A DNA stretch of 33,289 nt from Longimicrobiales bacterium (lineage in GTDB: Bacteria; Gemmatimonadota; Gemmatimonadetes; Longimicrobiales; RSA9). Location of the stretch: contig DASTYK010000041.1 in assembly GCA_035764935.1 (NCBI GenBank), positions 1 through 33,289 of the forward strand, in the 5' to 3' direction. Shown in pieces: positions 16,249 through 28,347 of the stretch (the first letter of the stretch is position 1; each line of letters opens with the position of its first letter). The notes under the pieces were generated by a model. The model had not been told where the DNA came from, searched no databases, and saw nothing but the letters and a program-made list of their open reading frames with translations. The position numbers were made by a program, and so were the translations under genes.

Positions 16249-18831
16249 ATGATGCGACTGCGGCACCTGCACACCCGCGTACTCCTGAGCGCTGCCCTGC
16301 TGTGCAGTGCGGCGCCGGTTCACGCGCAGAACGACTACTACTTCCCGGCCGGCGAGACCTTCGATCCGTCGGTTCCGAGTCCTGCGGAATTCCTCGGTTA
16401 CGACATCGGCGACTGGCACACGCGGCACGACCGCATCGTCGCGTACATGCAGGAGCTGGCGCGTGTATCGCCGCGCGCTACCTACCAGTCGATCGGCACC
16501 ACGTACGAGCAGCGTGCGATGCCGGTGCTGACCGTGACGTCGCCCGAGAATCACGCGCGACTGGAGCAGATCCGGCAGGAACACCTGCGCGCGATCGATC
16601 CGGCCCAGCCGTATCCCGGTGCGGGAGAGCGACCGGCGATCGTGCACCTCGGCTACAACGTGCATGGCAATGAGCCGTCGTCCGCGGAGGCGGCCATGCT
16701 CACTGCGTACTGGCTGGTCGCGGGACAGTCGCCGGAGGTGCAGCGCTACCTGCGTGAAGGCGTGTACCACGTGGAGCCGTCGCTCAACCCGGACGGCCGC
16801 GACCGGCATGCGCACTGGGCGAACATGCACCGTGCGGAGCCACCGGTCTCCGACCCGGCCGACCGTGAGCACAACGAGGTGTGGCCGGGCGGCCGTACGA
16901 ACCACTACTGGTTCGATCTCAACCGGGACTGGCTGCCGCTGGAGAACCCGGAGAGCCGCGCACGCATCGAGTTCCACCACGCGTGGCGCCCCAACGTGGT
17001 CACGGACTATCACGAGATGGGCACCAGCAGCAGCTACTTCTTCGAGCCGAGCGAACCGCACGGGTCGTGGAACCCGCTGCTGCCGGAGGAAATCTACACG
17101 GACATCACGCTCGACTTCGCGCGCTACTGGGCAGGCGCGCTGGACGAAATCGGCTCGTTCTACTTCACCAAGGAAGTCTACGACAACACGTATCCGGGCT
17201 ACGGCTCTACCTACCCGAAGTTCCTGGGTGGGCTCGGACTCGTCTTCGAGCAGGCCAGCTCGCGCGGACACGTGCAGCAGAGCAGCCACCACGGCGAGCT
17301 GACGTTTGCCTTCACGATCCGCAATCACGTACGGACCAGTCTCGCGACCGTGCGCGCGGCAATCGATCAGCGTGCGCGCATGCACGACTACCAGCGCAGG
17401 TTCTTCGAGTCAGCGCTGGACGAGGCGGCGGAGTTCCCGGTCCGGGCATACGTCTTCGGCCATCCGCACGACGCATCCCGCAACCGTGAGTTCCTCGACC
17501 TGCTGCTGCGCCATCGCATCCAGGTCTACGCCCTGGGAGACGAGATTCGTGCCGACGGCAACGTCTTCAGGCCCGGCTCCGCATGGATCGTCCCGACGCG
17601 CCAGCCGCTGTACCGCATGGTGCGCACGATCTTCGAGCGCACCAGCGAATACGCGGACAGCCTGTTCTACGATGCATCCACCTGGACCGTCAGCCTCGCC
17701 TACGGCATGCCCGACGCCGCCGTGCGCGGAGGGTACGACGCGGGAGCACAGGTGACGGCGGTGCCCGAAGCCGCCGGTGCCGGCACCGTGCCCCGCAGCA
17801 GCTACGCGTATGTGCTCGACTGGAGTGACTACTACGCGCCGCGCGCACTCTACGCGATGCTCTCACAGAACGTTCGTGCGGACGTCGCCTTCGAGCCATT
17901 CACGGTTCTGACCAACGAGGGTGAGCGGACGTATCCACGCGGTTCGATCGTCGTGCCCGTCGAGCGGCAGAGTGCCGACGCTGCCGCACTGCACGACATC
18001 GTACGCACCGCGGCCGCGGACGCCGGCGTGCGCTTCCAGGCCGTCGCAAGCGGCTACGTCGTGGCGGGCCCTGACCTCGGCAGCCGCAGCTTCCGTCCGG
18101 TCACACTGCCCCGCCTCCTGATGCCGATCGGTGAGGGTCTCTCCGCCAACGAGGCAGGCCAGCTCTGGCATCTGCTGGATACCAAGATGGCAATGCCGGT
18201 GACGAAGGTGGATCCGGGCGACTGGGACCGGATCGATCTGAACGACTACGACGTCCTGGTGCTCGTCTCGGGCAATCACGGGTACATCGACGGCGAACGG
18301 CTGGAGGCGCTGCGCCGCTGGATCCGCGCAGGCGGAACACTGGTCGCCACCCGCACAGCCACCCAGTGGGCCGTGCGCAACGGACTGGCGCCGAACACGA
18401 CGCTGGCGGACGAGGAGGCGGTCGACAGCACCCTCACGCGCCGCGACTTCGCCGATGCCGTCGAGATCGAGGGCGCGCAGGAAATCGGCGGGTCCATCTG
18501 GCTGGCCGACCTCGACACCACGCACCCGCTCGCATTCGGCTACCACGATCGGCGCCTCGCGGTCTGGCGCGACCACGAGCTGTTCTTCGAGCCGAGTGAG
18601 AACCGGTACAGCACCGTCGCACAGCTCACGGCAGAGCCGCACCTGAGCGGCTACATCTCCGCTGCCAACCTCGAGCGATTGCGCAACTCACCCTCGGTCC
18701 TCGTCGACCGGCTCGGCCGCGGCACCGTGGTGCTGCTGATCGACAACCCGAATTTCAGAGGATACTGGCTGGGGACCAACCGGCTGTTCCTGAATGCGCT
18801 GCTGTTCGGTTCGTTGATCACCGTTCCCTAG
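16249..18831 (+). CDS. Secreted M14-family zinc carboxypeptidase-like protein
   Basis: The product has 860 residues, with a signal peptide ending in VHAQ (about 27). The M14 domain (about 50-380) keeps the zinc ligands H139-x-x-E142 (in VHGNEPSS) and H255 (in DYHEMG). It also has the substrate-binding NPDGR (180-184) and LNRDW (224-228) motifs and a likely catalytic Glu334 in FEQASSRG. It should therefore be an active metallopeptidase acting on exported or environmental peptides, or on peptidoglycan. The C-terminal half is a long extension. Residues around 640-720 look like a Rossmann-type, GATase-like fold (NDYDVLVLVSG, LRRWIRAGGTLVATRTAT), seen in related large M14 proteins and probably not catalytic. 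GAGGGG at 16237 supports ATG 16249, with the adjacent ATG 16252 as an alternative. It is convergent with the Spy-like gene. Confidence 0.85.
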   Translation: MMRLRHLHTRVLLSAALLCSAAPVHAQNDYYFPAGETFDPSVPSPAEFLGYDIGDWHTRHDRIVAYMQELARVSPRATYQSIGTTYEQRAMPVLTVTSPENHARLEQIRQEHLRAIDPAQPYPGAGERPAIVHLGYNVHGNEPSSAEAAMLTAYWLVAGQSPEVQRYLREGVYHVEPSLNPDGRDRHAHWANMHRAEPPVSDPADREHNEVWPGGRTNHYWFDLNRDWLPLENPESRARIEFHHAWRPNVVTDYHEMGTSSSYFFEPSEPHGSWNPLLPEEIYTDITLDFARYWAGALDEIGSFYFTKEVYDNTYPGYGSTYPKFLGGLGLVFEQASSRGHVQQSSHHGELTFAFTIRNHVRTSLATVRAAIDQRARMHDYQRRFFESALDEAAEFPVRAYVFGHPHDASRNREFLDLLLRHRIQVYALGDEIRADGNVFRPGSAWIVPTRQPLYRMVRTIFERTSEYADSLFYDASTWTVSLAYGMPDAAVRGGYDAGAQVTAVPEAAGAGTVPRSSYAYVLDWSDYYAPRALYAMLSQNVRADVAFEPFTVLTNEGERTYPRGSIVVPVERQSADAAALHDIVRTAAADAGVRFQAVASGYVVAGPDLGSRSFRPVTLPRLLMPIGEGLSANEAGQLWHLLDTKMAMPVTKVDPGDWDRIDLNDYDVLVLVSGNHGYIDGERLEALRRWIRAGGTLVATRTATQWAVRNGLAPNTTLADEEAVDSTLTRRDFADAVEIEGAQEIGGSIWLADLDTTHPLAFGYHDRRLAVWRDHELFFEPSENRYSTVAQLTAEPHLSGYISAANLERLRNSPSVLVDRLGRGTVVLLIDNPNFRGYWLGTNRLFLNALLFGSLITVP

Positions 18832-18866
18832 CCGTCCAGGCATCTCGACGATCGCATCCACCACGC

Positions 18867-18894
18867 CCGCCAGATCCAGCATCGGATCTGGCGG
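18867..18894. terminator. Bidirectional hairpin between convergent genes
   Basis: CCGCCAGATCC (18867-18877) pairs perfectly with GGATCTGGCGG (18884-18894), an 11-bp stem with a 6-nt loop. It lies between the ends of the M14-like gene (18831) and the Spy-like gene (18935). There is no T run on either side, so it may act as a weak terminator or RNA end protector for both transcripts. Confidence 0.55.
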
Positions 18895-18934
18895 CCGCCG
18901 GAGGAGCTGCGCAGCCCGCGCAGCGGCAGCCGGC

Positions 18935-19585
18935 TCACCCGTCGTGACCGCCCTGGTGCCCCTCCGCGCCCATCATCATGCAGTGCATCATCATCATCTG
19001 ATGCATGTGCTGCATGTCACTCATGCCGGCGCGCGGCTGTCCCGCATCCATGCGCGGCGGGCCGGCGCTATCGGGGCGTGCGGGCATGCGCGGCATTGCG
19101 GCGGCGTCTGCGCCGGGCGGCATCGCGTGCATCGGGCGCAGTGTCTGGAGCGTAGCGCGCTGCTCGGCCGTCAGGACCTGCCGTGCCTCGACACTGGCTC
19201 GCACGACCGCGACGTGCGCCTCCACCATGTGCTCCGCGGCTTCCTCGAGCGCGTCCTCGTACTCGTCGAAGTCGGGAGAGTCTGCGCGCAGCAGCTCGAC
19301 GGCTCGCATGTGCGCAGCACGCACCGGCTGCATGTGCTCGGCGCCGATCGCCTGCGTCCGGTCGCTGATCGCCTCGAGCCGGCTGACCTGGTCTGCGGAA
19401 AGCGACAGCGCTTCGCGGTGCTCGAGCAGCAGCGCCGCTGGCGGCCCGCCCATCATGTCCATGCACTGCTGCATCGCCGGCGCCTCCGCCGGCATCGGGT
19501 GCTGCTGTGCCGCGGCGGGCAGTGCAACGGCGAGGGTCGCGAACGGGATGAGTGCGGCAGCCGGTCTGAGTGAACGTGCTCTCAT
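18935..19585 (-). CDS. Spy/CpxP-like periplasmic protein with Met/His-rich C-terminal tail
   Basis: The product has 216 residues, with a signal peptide ending in AAAQ (about 27). The body (about 50-150) is helical and has two LTxxQ-type motifs, LSADQ (62-66) and LTAEQ (138-142), the hallmark of Spy/CpxP periplasmic chaperones and metal-resistance sensors such as CnrX. The last 29 residues (188-216) contain ten Met, five His and one Cys, including QMMMMHCMMM, which strongly suggests copper or silver binding; an earlier Met-rich patch with Cys41 lies near 38-46. A role in copper stress or in protecting periplasmic proteins is inferred. GGAGG (19595-19591) sits 5 nt before the ATG at 19585. No copper transporter or two-component system is adjacent. 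Confidence 0.78.
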   Translation of the reverse strand: MRARSLRPAAALIPFATLAVALPAAAQQHPMPAEAPAMQQCMDMMGGPPAALLLEHREALSLSADQVSRLEAISDRTQAIGAEHMQPVRAAHMRAVELLRADSPDFDEYEDALEEAAEHMVEAHVAVVRASVEARQVLTAEQRATLQTLRPMHAMPPGADAAAMPRMPARPDSAGPPRMDAGQPRAGMSDMQHMHQMMMMHCMMMGAEGHQGGHDG

Positions 19586-19780
19586 GGATACCTCCGGGGG
19601 TCGGGGAGCAGCTGGCGCGCTGAGCGCAGCGGGACCGACGCCAGCACTCGGCGCCAGCACTACCTGTCCTGCGACTCCCGTACCACGGCGGTGCCGGCCG
19701 CCGCCTGTGAGCAAAGTCACGGTTTCCGGCGACCTGATCCTCCATCCTTCCACCCATACCCGCACTCGGGGGAGGAACGC

Positions 19781-22189
19781 ATGGCGCAGTCGGCAAATCT
19801 CGGGTTTCCGCGCATCGGCGCGGACCGCGAGCTGAAGCACGCGATCGAGGCGTACTGGGCGGGACGCCTGCCCGCACACGATCTTCACGAGACGGCCCGC
19901 CGGCTGCGCGCCGCGCACTGGGGCATGCAGCAGGATGCGGGCATCGCGCTGATCCCGTCCAACGACTTCTCCCTCTACGACCACGTGCTCGACACGGCAA
20001 TGCTCGTCGGTGCCGTTCCGGAGCGCTACGGTCGCGCAGGCGGCAGCGATGCGCTTGCGACGTACTTCGCACTCGCGCGCGGGGTGCAGACGGGAGGGCG
20101 CGACGTCGCCGCGCTCGCGCTGACGAAGTGGTTCGACACGAACTACCACTACATCGTGCCCGAGCTGGGGCCGGAAACGCGCCTGTGCCTGTCCGCCACC
20201 AGGCCGTTCGACGCATTCAGCGAAGCGCTCGCGCTCGGCGTCCGCACCCGGCCTGTGCTGCTCGGTCCCGTCAGCTTCCTGCTGCTGAGCCGATCGACCG
20301 ACTCGTCTTTCGACCCCCTCGAGCGGCTGCTCGATCCTCTCGTCGAGATCTATGGTGAAGTGATCCGTCGCCTGGGCGAGCTGGGCGCGGAGTGGATCCA
20401 GGTGGACGAGCCGTGCCTCGTGCAGGATCGCACGCCCGCCGAGCTGGCCGCGCTGGAGCGCGCCTACTCCAGGCTCGCCGATCACGCCGGCAGCGCCCGC
20501 CTGCTCGTGCAGACGTACTTTGGCGACGTCGGCGCGGCGTACCCCGTGCTCGCCCGCCTGCCGGTGGCGGGCATCGGCCTCGACTTCACGCGCGGCGACA
20601 ACCTCGCTCTGCTGACGCGGCACGGTCTGCCGGCGGACCGCATCCTTTCCGCCGGCATCGTGGACGGCCGCAATGTCTGGATCAACGACCTGGAATCCTC
20701 GCTCGGGAAGCTGGACGCGATCACCGCGCACGTCGCGCCGGACCGGCTGATCCTCGCGCCGTCCTGCTCGCTCCTGCACGTACCGCTGGACGCCGGTCGC
20801 GAGACTGCACTGGACCCGGAGCTGCGGTCGTGGCTCGCATTCGCGCGCCAGAAGCTGGACGAGGTCGCCACGCTCACGCGCGCGGTCAATGAGGGGCGTG
20901 CGGCGATCGACGACGAGCTCGCGCGGAACCGAACGATCCTGCGTACGCGCGCCGCGTCCGCCCGCACACGGGATCCGGAGGTGCGTGTGCGCACCGCGCA
21001 GCTGGATCCGGCGGGCGCTGCACGCGACGTCGCATACGGCGAGCGCCGTACTCTGCAGCAGGCCCGGCTCGCGCTGCCAGCGCTGCCGACCACGGTCGTC
21101 GGCTCTTTCCCGCAACACGCGGAGGTGCGTGCGGCGCGGCGGCGCTACCACGCAGGCGAGATCGGAGCGGAAGAGTACGAACGCTTCCTGCAGAAGGAGG
21201 TCGAACGCGCGGTCCAGGTGCAGGAGGCAGCGGGCATCGACGTGCCCGCACATGGCGAGTTCGAGCGCGGCGACATGGTCGAGTACTTCGCGGAGCGATT
21301 CGACGGCTACGCATTCACGCGGCACGGCTGGGTGCAGTCGTTCGGCACGCGCTGCGTCAAGCCCCCCATCCTCTTCGGAGACGTGCGGCGGCCTGCACCA
21401 GTCACCGTCGCATGGTGGCAGTACGCGCAGTCGCTCACGAACAGGCCGATGAAGGCGATCCTGACCGGACCCGTGACGCTGCTGCAATGGTCGTTCGTGC
21501 GCGACGACCAGCCGCGCAGCGATACCTGCGTTCAGCTCGCACTCGCCGTGCGCGACGAGGTGCTCGACCTCGAGCGCGCCGGCGCTGCCGTCATCCAGGT
21601 CGACGAGCCCGCACTGCGCGAAGGCATGCCGCTCCGCCACGAACAGGCCGCGGGCTACCTCGCCTGGGCCGTGGGCTGCTTCCGCCTCGCGACCGGCGGC
21701 GTCCGGTCGGACACGCAGATCCAGACGCACATGTGCTACTCGGAGTTCAACGGGATCATGGACGCGATCGAGCAGCTCGACGCCGACGTGCTGCTCATCG
21801 AGAACGCACGATCGAACGAGGCGCTGCTCGAAGTATTCCGCGAGCGCGGCTACCCGCGCGATATCGGACCGGGCGTGTACGACATCCACTCGCCACGCGT
21901 ACCATCGGCAGATGAAATGGCTGCACGGCTCCAGGCTTCACTGCGCGTGCTGCCGGCCACGCACGTCTGGGTGACGCCGGACTGCGGGCTCAAGACGCGC
22001 ACGTACGAGGACGTGGAGCCCGCGCTCGCGAACATGGTGCGCGCCGCGCGCACGGTGCGAGCCGCGTGTATCTCGCGGAATGAACCCCCTCTGAGCGGTG
22101 CAGCGCAGGAGGCAGTGCGCGGCGGTGTCGCATCCGAGACGGGCTGGGCGCTGTACCTGCAGCGATTCAGCGCGCTGCTGGAGGAGTGA
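19781..22189 (+). CDS. metE: Cobalamin-independent methionine synthase
   Basis: The product has 802 residues. MetE transfers a methyl group from 5-methyltetrahydropteroyl-polyglutamate to homocysteine, the last step of methionine synthesis, in the cytoplasm. Both halves of the duplicated barrel are present, with the N-terminal LGFPRIG motif at residues 7-13 and the second-barrel start VVGSFPQ near 439-445. The zinc ligands are H650, C652, E674 and C735, each exactly nine residues later than in E. coli MetE (H641, C643, E665, C726). The protein is longer than E. coli MetE (753), mainly in the inter-barrel linker or surface loops and in a C-terminal extension of about 40 residues. GGAGGA at 19771 supports ATG 19781. 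The upstream 195 bp shows no cobalamin or SAM riboswitch that I can recognise. Confidence 0.96.
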   Translation: MAQSANLGFPRIGADRELKHAIEAYWAGRLPAHDLHETARRLRAAHWGMQQDAGIALIPSNDFSLYDHVLDTAMLVGAVPERYGRAGGSDALATYFALARGVQTGGRDVAALALTKWFDTNYHYIVPELGPETRLCLSATRPFDAFSEALALGVRTRPVLLGPVSFLLLSRSTDSSFDPLERLLDPLVEIYGEVIRRLGELGAEWIQVDEPCLVQDRTPAELAALERAYSRLADHAGSARLLVQTYFGDVGAAYPVLARLPVAGIGLDFTRGDNLALLTRHGLPADRILSAGIVDGRNVWINDLESSLGKLDAITAHVAPDRLILAPSCSLLHVPLDAGRETALDPELRSWLAFARQKLDEVATLTRAVNEGRAAIDDELARNRTILRTRAASARTRDPEVRVRTAQLDPAGAARDVAYGERRTLQQARLALPALPTTVVGSFPQHAEVRAARRRYHAGEIGAEEYERFLQKEVERAVQVQEAAGIDVPAHGEFERGDMVEYFAERFDGYAFTRHGWVQSFGTRCVKPPILFGDVRRPAPVTVAWWQYAQSLTNRPMKAILTGPVTLLQWSFVRDDQPRSDTCVQLALAVRDEVLDLERAGAAVIQVDEPALREGMPLRHEQAAGYLAWAVGCFRLATGGVRSDTQIQTHMCYSEFNGIMDAIEQLDADVLLIENARSNEALLEVFRERGYPRDIGPGVYDIHSPRVPSADEMAARLQASLRVLPATHVWVTPDCGLKTRTYEDVEPALANMVRAARTVRAACISRNEPPLSGAAQEAVRGGVASETGWALYLQRFSALLEE

Positions 22190-22207
22190 CGCGCTCGTAC
22201 CAGCCGC

Positions 22208-24667
22208 TCAACGCACCCGGATCGTTTCCCCCTGCTGCTGTTCGTCCGGGCCGGTCCTGCGGCTCTGCTGTTCGGGCGGCTTGCCGAAGTTGAACGTGAG
22301 GCCGACGCTCACCATCCGGGAGCTGAAGCTCGAGCGGCTGACCTGGACGTGCGTGGCATCCCGCGTGGAGCTGTCGTAGCTGTAGAGGTTGAGCGGATCG
22401 CTCACGCTGAGCGATATGCTGCCCTTGTTGCCGAACATCTGCTGGCGCAGCGAGATCGACGTGAACAGGTAACCGGACGCGCGTCCCTGCAGGATCGACT
22501 GCTGCGGGAAGTAGTTCGCGTACATCTGCGAGGTGAGAGACTCGCGGATCTTCACGCCGACATTGCCGCCGAGCGACCAGAGGAACGCGGCGCGGCGATG
22601 CTGCCCGGCGATGTTGCTGCCGTCGCGCTCGTCGCGGTAGACGCTGAACGACGTCGAACCGGTCACGCGACCGGAGGGCGGCAGCGAGATGGTGAAGCTG
22701 GAGCCGTACGCCTTGCTCGACGCTGCGTTCTCCCAGCGGGACGTTGCGACGCCCTCCTCATCCACCGTCCGGATGCGCTCCCAGACGTCCGTCGAGTAGC
22801 GGTAATACGGCGCGATGCGCAGCGTGCCGAGCCTGCCGGTGATGCTGCCGTCGAGTGTGATCGACTGCGTGTGGCTCGGGCGCAGGTTTGGATTGCCCGC
22901 GTAGCGGTTCAGCGGATCGGTCACGGGAACTGCGGGATCGAGGTAGTAGGGGTGCGGCCGGTTGATCCGCTTCGAGTAGAGCAGTCGGAGCGTGCGCCCG
23001 GGCTTCGGCGTCCAGGACAGGTTCGCACTGGGGAAGAGCGTGTTGTAGGGACGGTCGAACTCGTCACCGGTCACGAGCGAAAGGAACTCCGTCTCGGCGC
23101 GCTCTGCACGCAGCCCTCCCTGGATGCCGAACTGCCCGAACGTGCGTGCCCACGTCCAGTACAGTGAATGGAAGATCTCCTCGAAGTCGAAGCCTGACGC
23201 TGCGCGCGTAGAGGGGACGTCGTCGTCGGGCGATGCGTAGATGCGCAGCAGGTTGTCGCCGTTCTGCGTTCGCTGCCAGGCCTTGTAGCCCAGATCGACG
23301 CGGCCGCCGAAGAGCGGTGCAAAGTAATCGGCCTGAATGGAGAGCTGCCCGTCGCCGACGTCCTGGTCGTTGTCCGTGATCTCGTCGGTCAGGTCCGCCG
23401 GCTCACCGTTCTGCACGTGCATGTGGCGGGTCATGAAGATCTCGCTCTCGTGCCCACCATTGGTCCAGCGTGCGTCGATGGTCAGCTCGCGCTTCTGCTG
23501 CTCGAACACCTGCTTGAAGCCGGCGCCGATGTTGTAGCTGTGCCAGCCCTGGCTCTCGTCGGAGAGCCGGTCGTAGCGTTCCAGCTCGACGTGGCCCTCG
23601 TTGAAGATGTCGTAGCCGGTCACGCCGCCGCCGCTGCCGCTGCTGCTGTACATCCATGCGTTGGACCACAGTGTCGCCTGCGCACCGACCTTCAGCTCCG
23701 CCGTCCAGTCGAGGTTCCAGCCGCGTGAGCGATTGTCCCGCGTCGCATTCTGTTCGACGACCGTAATCGGATCCGCCAGCAGGTTCTCGCGGCGATCGTA
23801 GGACGTGTACTCCATGCCGTAGCGGTTCACGCCACCGCCGGCGAAGAGCGTGAGGCCACCGCGCTGGTAGTTGAGCCGCCCGCTCAGGAACTGCCGGTTG
23901 CGTGTCGATGCGTTCGCGGAGAGGCTGCCGCTGAGACCCAGGTCCAGGTCGTCCTGCAGCACGATGTTGACGATGCCGCCCATGCCCTCCGGATCATGAC
24001 GTGCCGAAGGGTTCGGCATCACCTCGACGCGCTCGATGCGATTGCCGGGAAGCTGCTCGAGAAAGTTGGCGAGCTGCTCGCCGCGCAGCGGCGCGGGCCG
24101 GCCGTTGATGTGGATCGCGACCGGACGATTGCCACGCAGCTTCACGTTGTTGTCGACGTCGATCTCGAGCTCCGGGACCGCGCGCAGCACGTCGATGCCC
24201 GTGCCTGTCTCAGCGACCGGCATCGCAGCGGTGCCGTAGATCGTGCGATCCGCCTCGATGATGACACCCGAGCGTTCCGCCTCTGCGACAACGGCGTCGA
24301 GTGCGACAGCGCTCACCTCCAGGTCGATCGTGCCCAGGTCGGCCGTGCTCGAGGCTGCAGTCAGCGAAATCGTTTCACTGTTCCGGGACTTGAACCCGAT
24401 GAAGCTGACGCGAATGCGGTAATCACCGAGGGGCAGCGATTCCAGGACGAAGCCGCCACTGGCTTCGGTCAGCACACCCGTGACCACGGTGGAGTCCTCA
24501 GCGCTTCGGAGCGTGATGGTGACGCCGGCGAGGGGAGTCGAGTCGGCGTCGACCACGGTACCGGTGATGCGGCCCGGTCCGCCGACCTGCGGGAGGTCCT
24601 GGGCCGTCAGTGCTTGCGGGAGCGCGCCGCACAGCAGCAACGCAGGGAGAAGGAGAGCCGATTTCAT
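22208..24667 (-). CDS. TonB-dependent receptor, outer-membrane beta-barrel family (OMP_b-brl_3 type)
   Basis: The product has 819 residues: signal peptide (to about 22), a carboxypeptidase-regulatory-like domain (about 33-115), a plug domain (about 130-240) with VKLRGNRPVAIHINGRP and the GGIVNIVL strand, then a barrel. The length and layout fit the OMP_b-brl_3 branch of TonB-dependent receptors, common in Bacteroidota-like lineages, and differ from the SusC type at 10989. The C terminus is an unusual polar tail (QSRRTGPDEQQQGE) after the last FNFG strand instead of ending in Phe. The substrate is unknown. ATG 24667 was chosen at the start of the signal peptide; the ribosome binding site is weak. 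Only 18 bp separate its stop codon from that of metE on the other strand. It is divergent from the S41 protease gene. Confidence 0.88.
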   Translation of the reverse strand: MKSALLLPALLLCGALPQALTAQDLPQVGGPGRITGTVVDADSTPLAGVTITLRSAEDSTVVTGVLTEASGGFVLESLPLGDYRIRVSFIGFKSRNSETISLTAASSTADLGTIDLEVSAVALDAVVAEAERSGVIIEADRTIYGTAAMPVAETGTGIDVLRAVPELEIDVDNNVKLRGNRPVAIHINGRPAPLRGEQLANFLEQLPGNRIERVEVMPNPSARHDPEGMGGIVNIVLQDDLDLGLSGSLSANASTRNRQFLSGRLNYQRGGLTLFAGGGVNRYGMEYTSYDRRENLLADPITVVEQNATRDNRSRGWNLDWTAELKVGAQATLWSNAWMYSSSGSGGGVTGYDIFNEGHVELERYDRLSDESQGWHSYNIGAGFKQVFEQQKRELTIDARWTNGGHESEIFMTRHMHVQNGEPADLTDEITDNDQDVGDGQLSIQADYFAPLFGGRVDLGYKAWQRTQNGDNLLRIYASPDDDVPSTRAASGFDFEEIFHSLYWTWARTFGQFGIQGGLRAERAETEFLSLVTGDEFDRPYNTLFPSANLSWTPKPGRTLRLLYSKRINRPHPYYLDPAVPVTDPLNRYAGNPNLRPSHTQSITLDGSITGRLGTLRIAPYYRYSTDVWERIRTVDEEGVATSRWENAASSKAYGSSFTISLPPSGRVTGSTSFSVYRDERDGSNIAGQHRRAAFLWSLGGNVGVKIRESLTSQMYANYFPQQSILQGRASGYLFTSISLRQQMFGNKGSISLSVSDPLNLYSYDSSTRDATHVQVSRSSFSSRMVSVGLTFNFGKPPEQQSRRTGPDEQQQGETIRVR

Positions 24668-25009
24668 GACGCCATCGCTGCGCGTGTTGACGACCGCAGG
24701 CTGCCATGGCACAGGGAAATCCTGCTTCCGCGCGCGCCGCGACAGTGCATACTTGGAATCAGTGACGGGGAATGGCCCCATCGGGAATGGCAGGCAAAGG
24801 AAAGCTGCCGCTGGAGGATGAGCGGCGCAAGGATCATCATCGTCGGTACCGACGCGGAAGGTGTCGTACTGCGCCCGATCAGCCGCACCGCTCGATATAG
24901 CAGCAGCGATCCATGGCATGCCCCCTCTCTCACCATGAGCTTGCGAGGCGCGCCCCGGCGGCCGATATCTTCGCACGATCCCGACGCTCTCCCGAACGCC
25001 CGGAACATC
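24668..25009. other. Divergent promoter region with paired GGGAATGGC repeats
   Basis: The 342 bp between the TonB receptor and the S41 protease start codons contains no gene. Two direct repeats of GGGAATGGC (24768-24776 and 24783-24791) lie about 100 bp from the receptor start and upstream of TGCATA (24746-24751), a possible leftward -10 box. They could be activator sites. The right part carries the protease promoter candidate at 24941-24969. Confidence 0.45.
24941..24969 (+). promoter_or_regulatory. Weak candidate promoter of the S41 protease gene
   Basis: TTGCGA (24941-24946) and GATATC (24964-24969) are 17 nt apart, 40 bp before the start codon. The -35 box is fair and the -10 box poor, so this is tentative. 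Confidence 0.3.
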
Positions 25010-28228
<3,219 letters not shown>

Positions 28229-28240
28229 CCCACGCGGGAT

Positions 28241-28256
28241 CGGTTCCCTGCAACCG
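28241..28256 (+). terminator. Possible weak terminator hairpin after the S41 protease gene
   Basis: CGGTT (28241-28245) and AACCG (28252-28256) pair around 6 nt, nested inside a longer GGTGACC/GGTCACC pair (28224-28230, 28265-28271) that starts in the stop codon region. A T-rich stretch follows from 28272. The structure is modest and uncertain. Confidence 0.3.
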
Positions 28257-28273
28257 CCGGCTTCGGTCACCTA

Positions 28274-28297
28274 TTTGTCAATATGTTGCTTGACAAA
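28274..28297. promoter_or_regulatory. Inverted-repeat operator TTTGTCAA-N8-TTGACAAA
   Basis: The two 8-bp arms (28274-28281 and 28290-28297) are perfect inverted repeats around an 8-nt spacer, and the right arm contains the -35 box of the downstream promoter. This position suits a repressor. It resembles Rex- or FNR-like boxes only loosely, in spacing and sequence. The regulator is not encoded next to it and is unidentified. Confidence 0.65.
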
Positions 28298-28316
28298 TCC
28301 GACGCGGCAGCATACT
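28290..28316 (+). promoter_or_regulatory. Promoter of the Rieske/FAD-folE operon
   Basis: A perfect TTGACA (28290-28295) is followed after 15 nt by CATACT (28311-28316); the spacing is shorter than the usual 17. The -35 box lies inside the inverted repeat at 28274-28297. The start site would be about 25 nt before the start codon. Confidence 0.5.
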
Positions 28317-28347
28317 CATCCGAGGTACACGTGCATCGGAGGTGAGG

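Noticed and set aside
15883-17385. 500-codon minus-strand open frame opposite the M14-like gene
   Set aside because: It is antisense to the signal peptide, zinc ligands and catalytic region of the M14-like protein and lacks domains.
19586-19780. Possible cobalamin or SAM riboswitch upstream of metE
   Set aside because: I could not find the conserved cobalamin core or SAM-I elements; a covariance-model search would be needed to exclude a divergent form.
18935-21889. Very long minus-strand open frame covering the metE region
   Set aside because: Only its last part (19585-18935) is a real gene with its own GGAGG and signal peptide. The upstream part is the antisense of metE, which has all four zinc ligands, and shows no domain.
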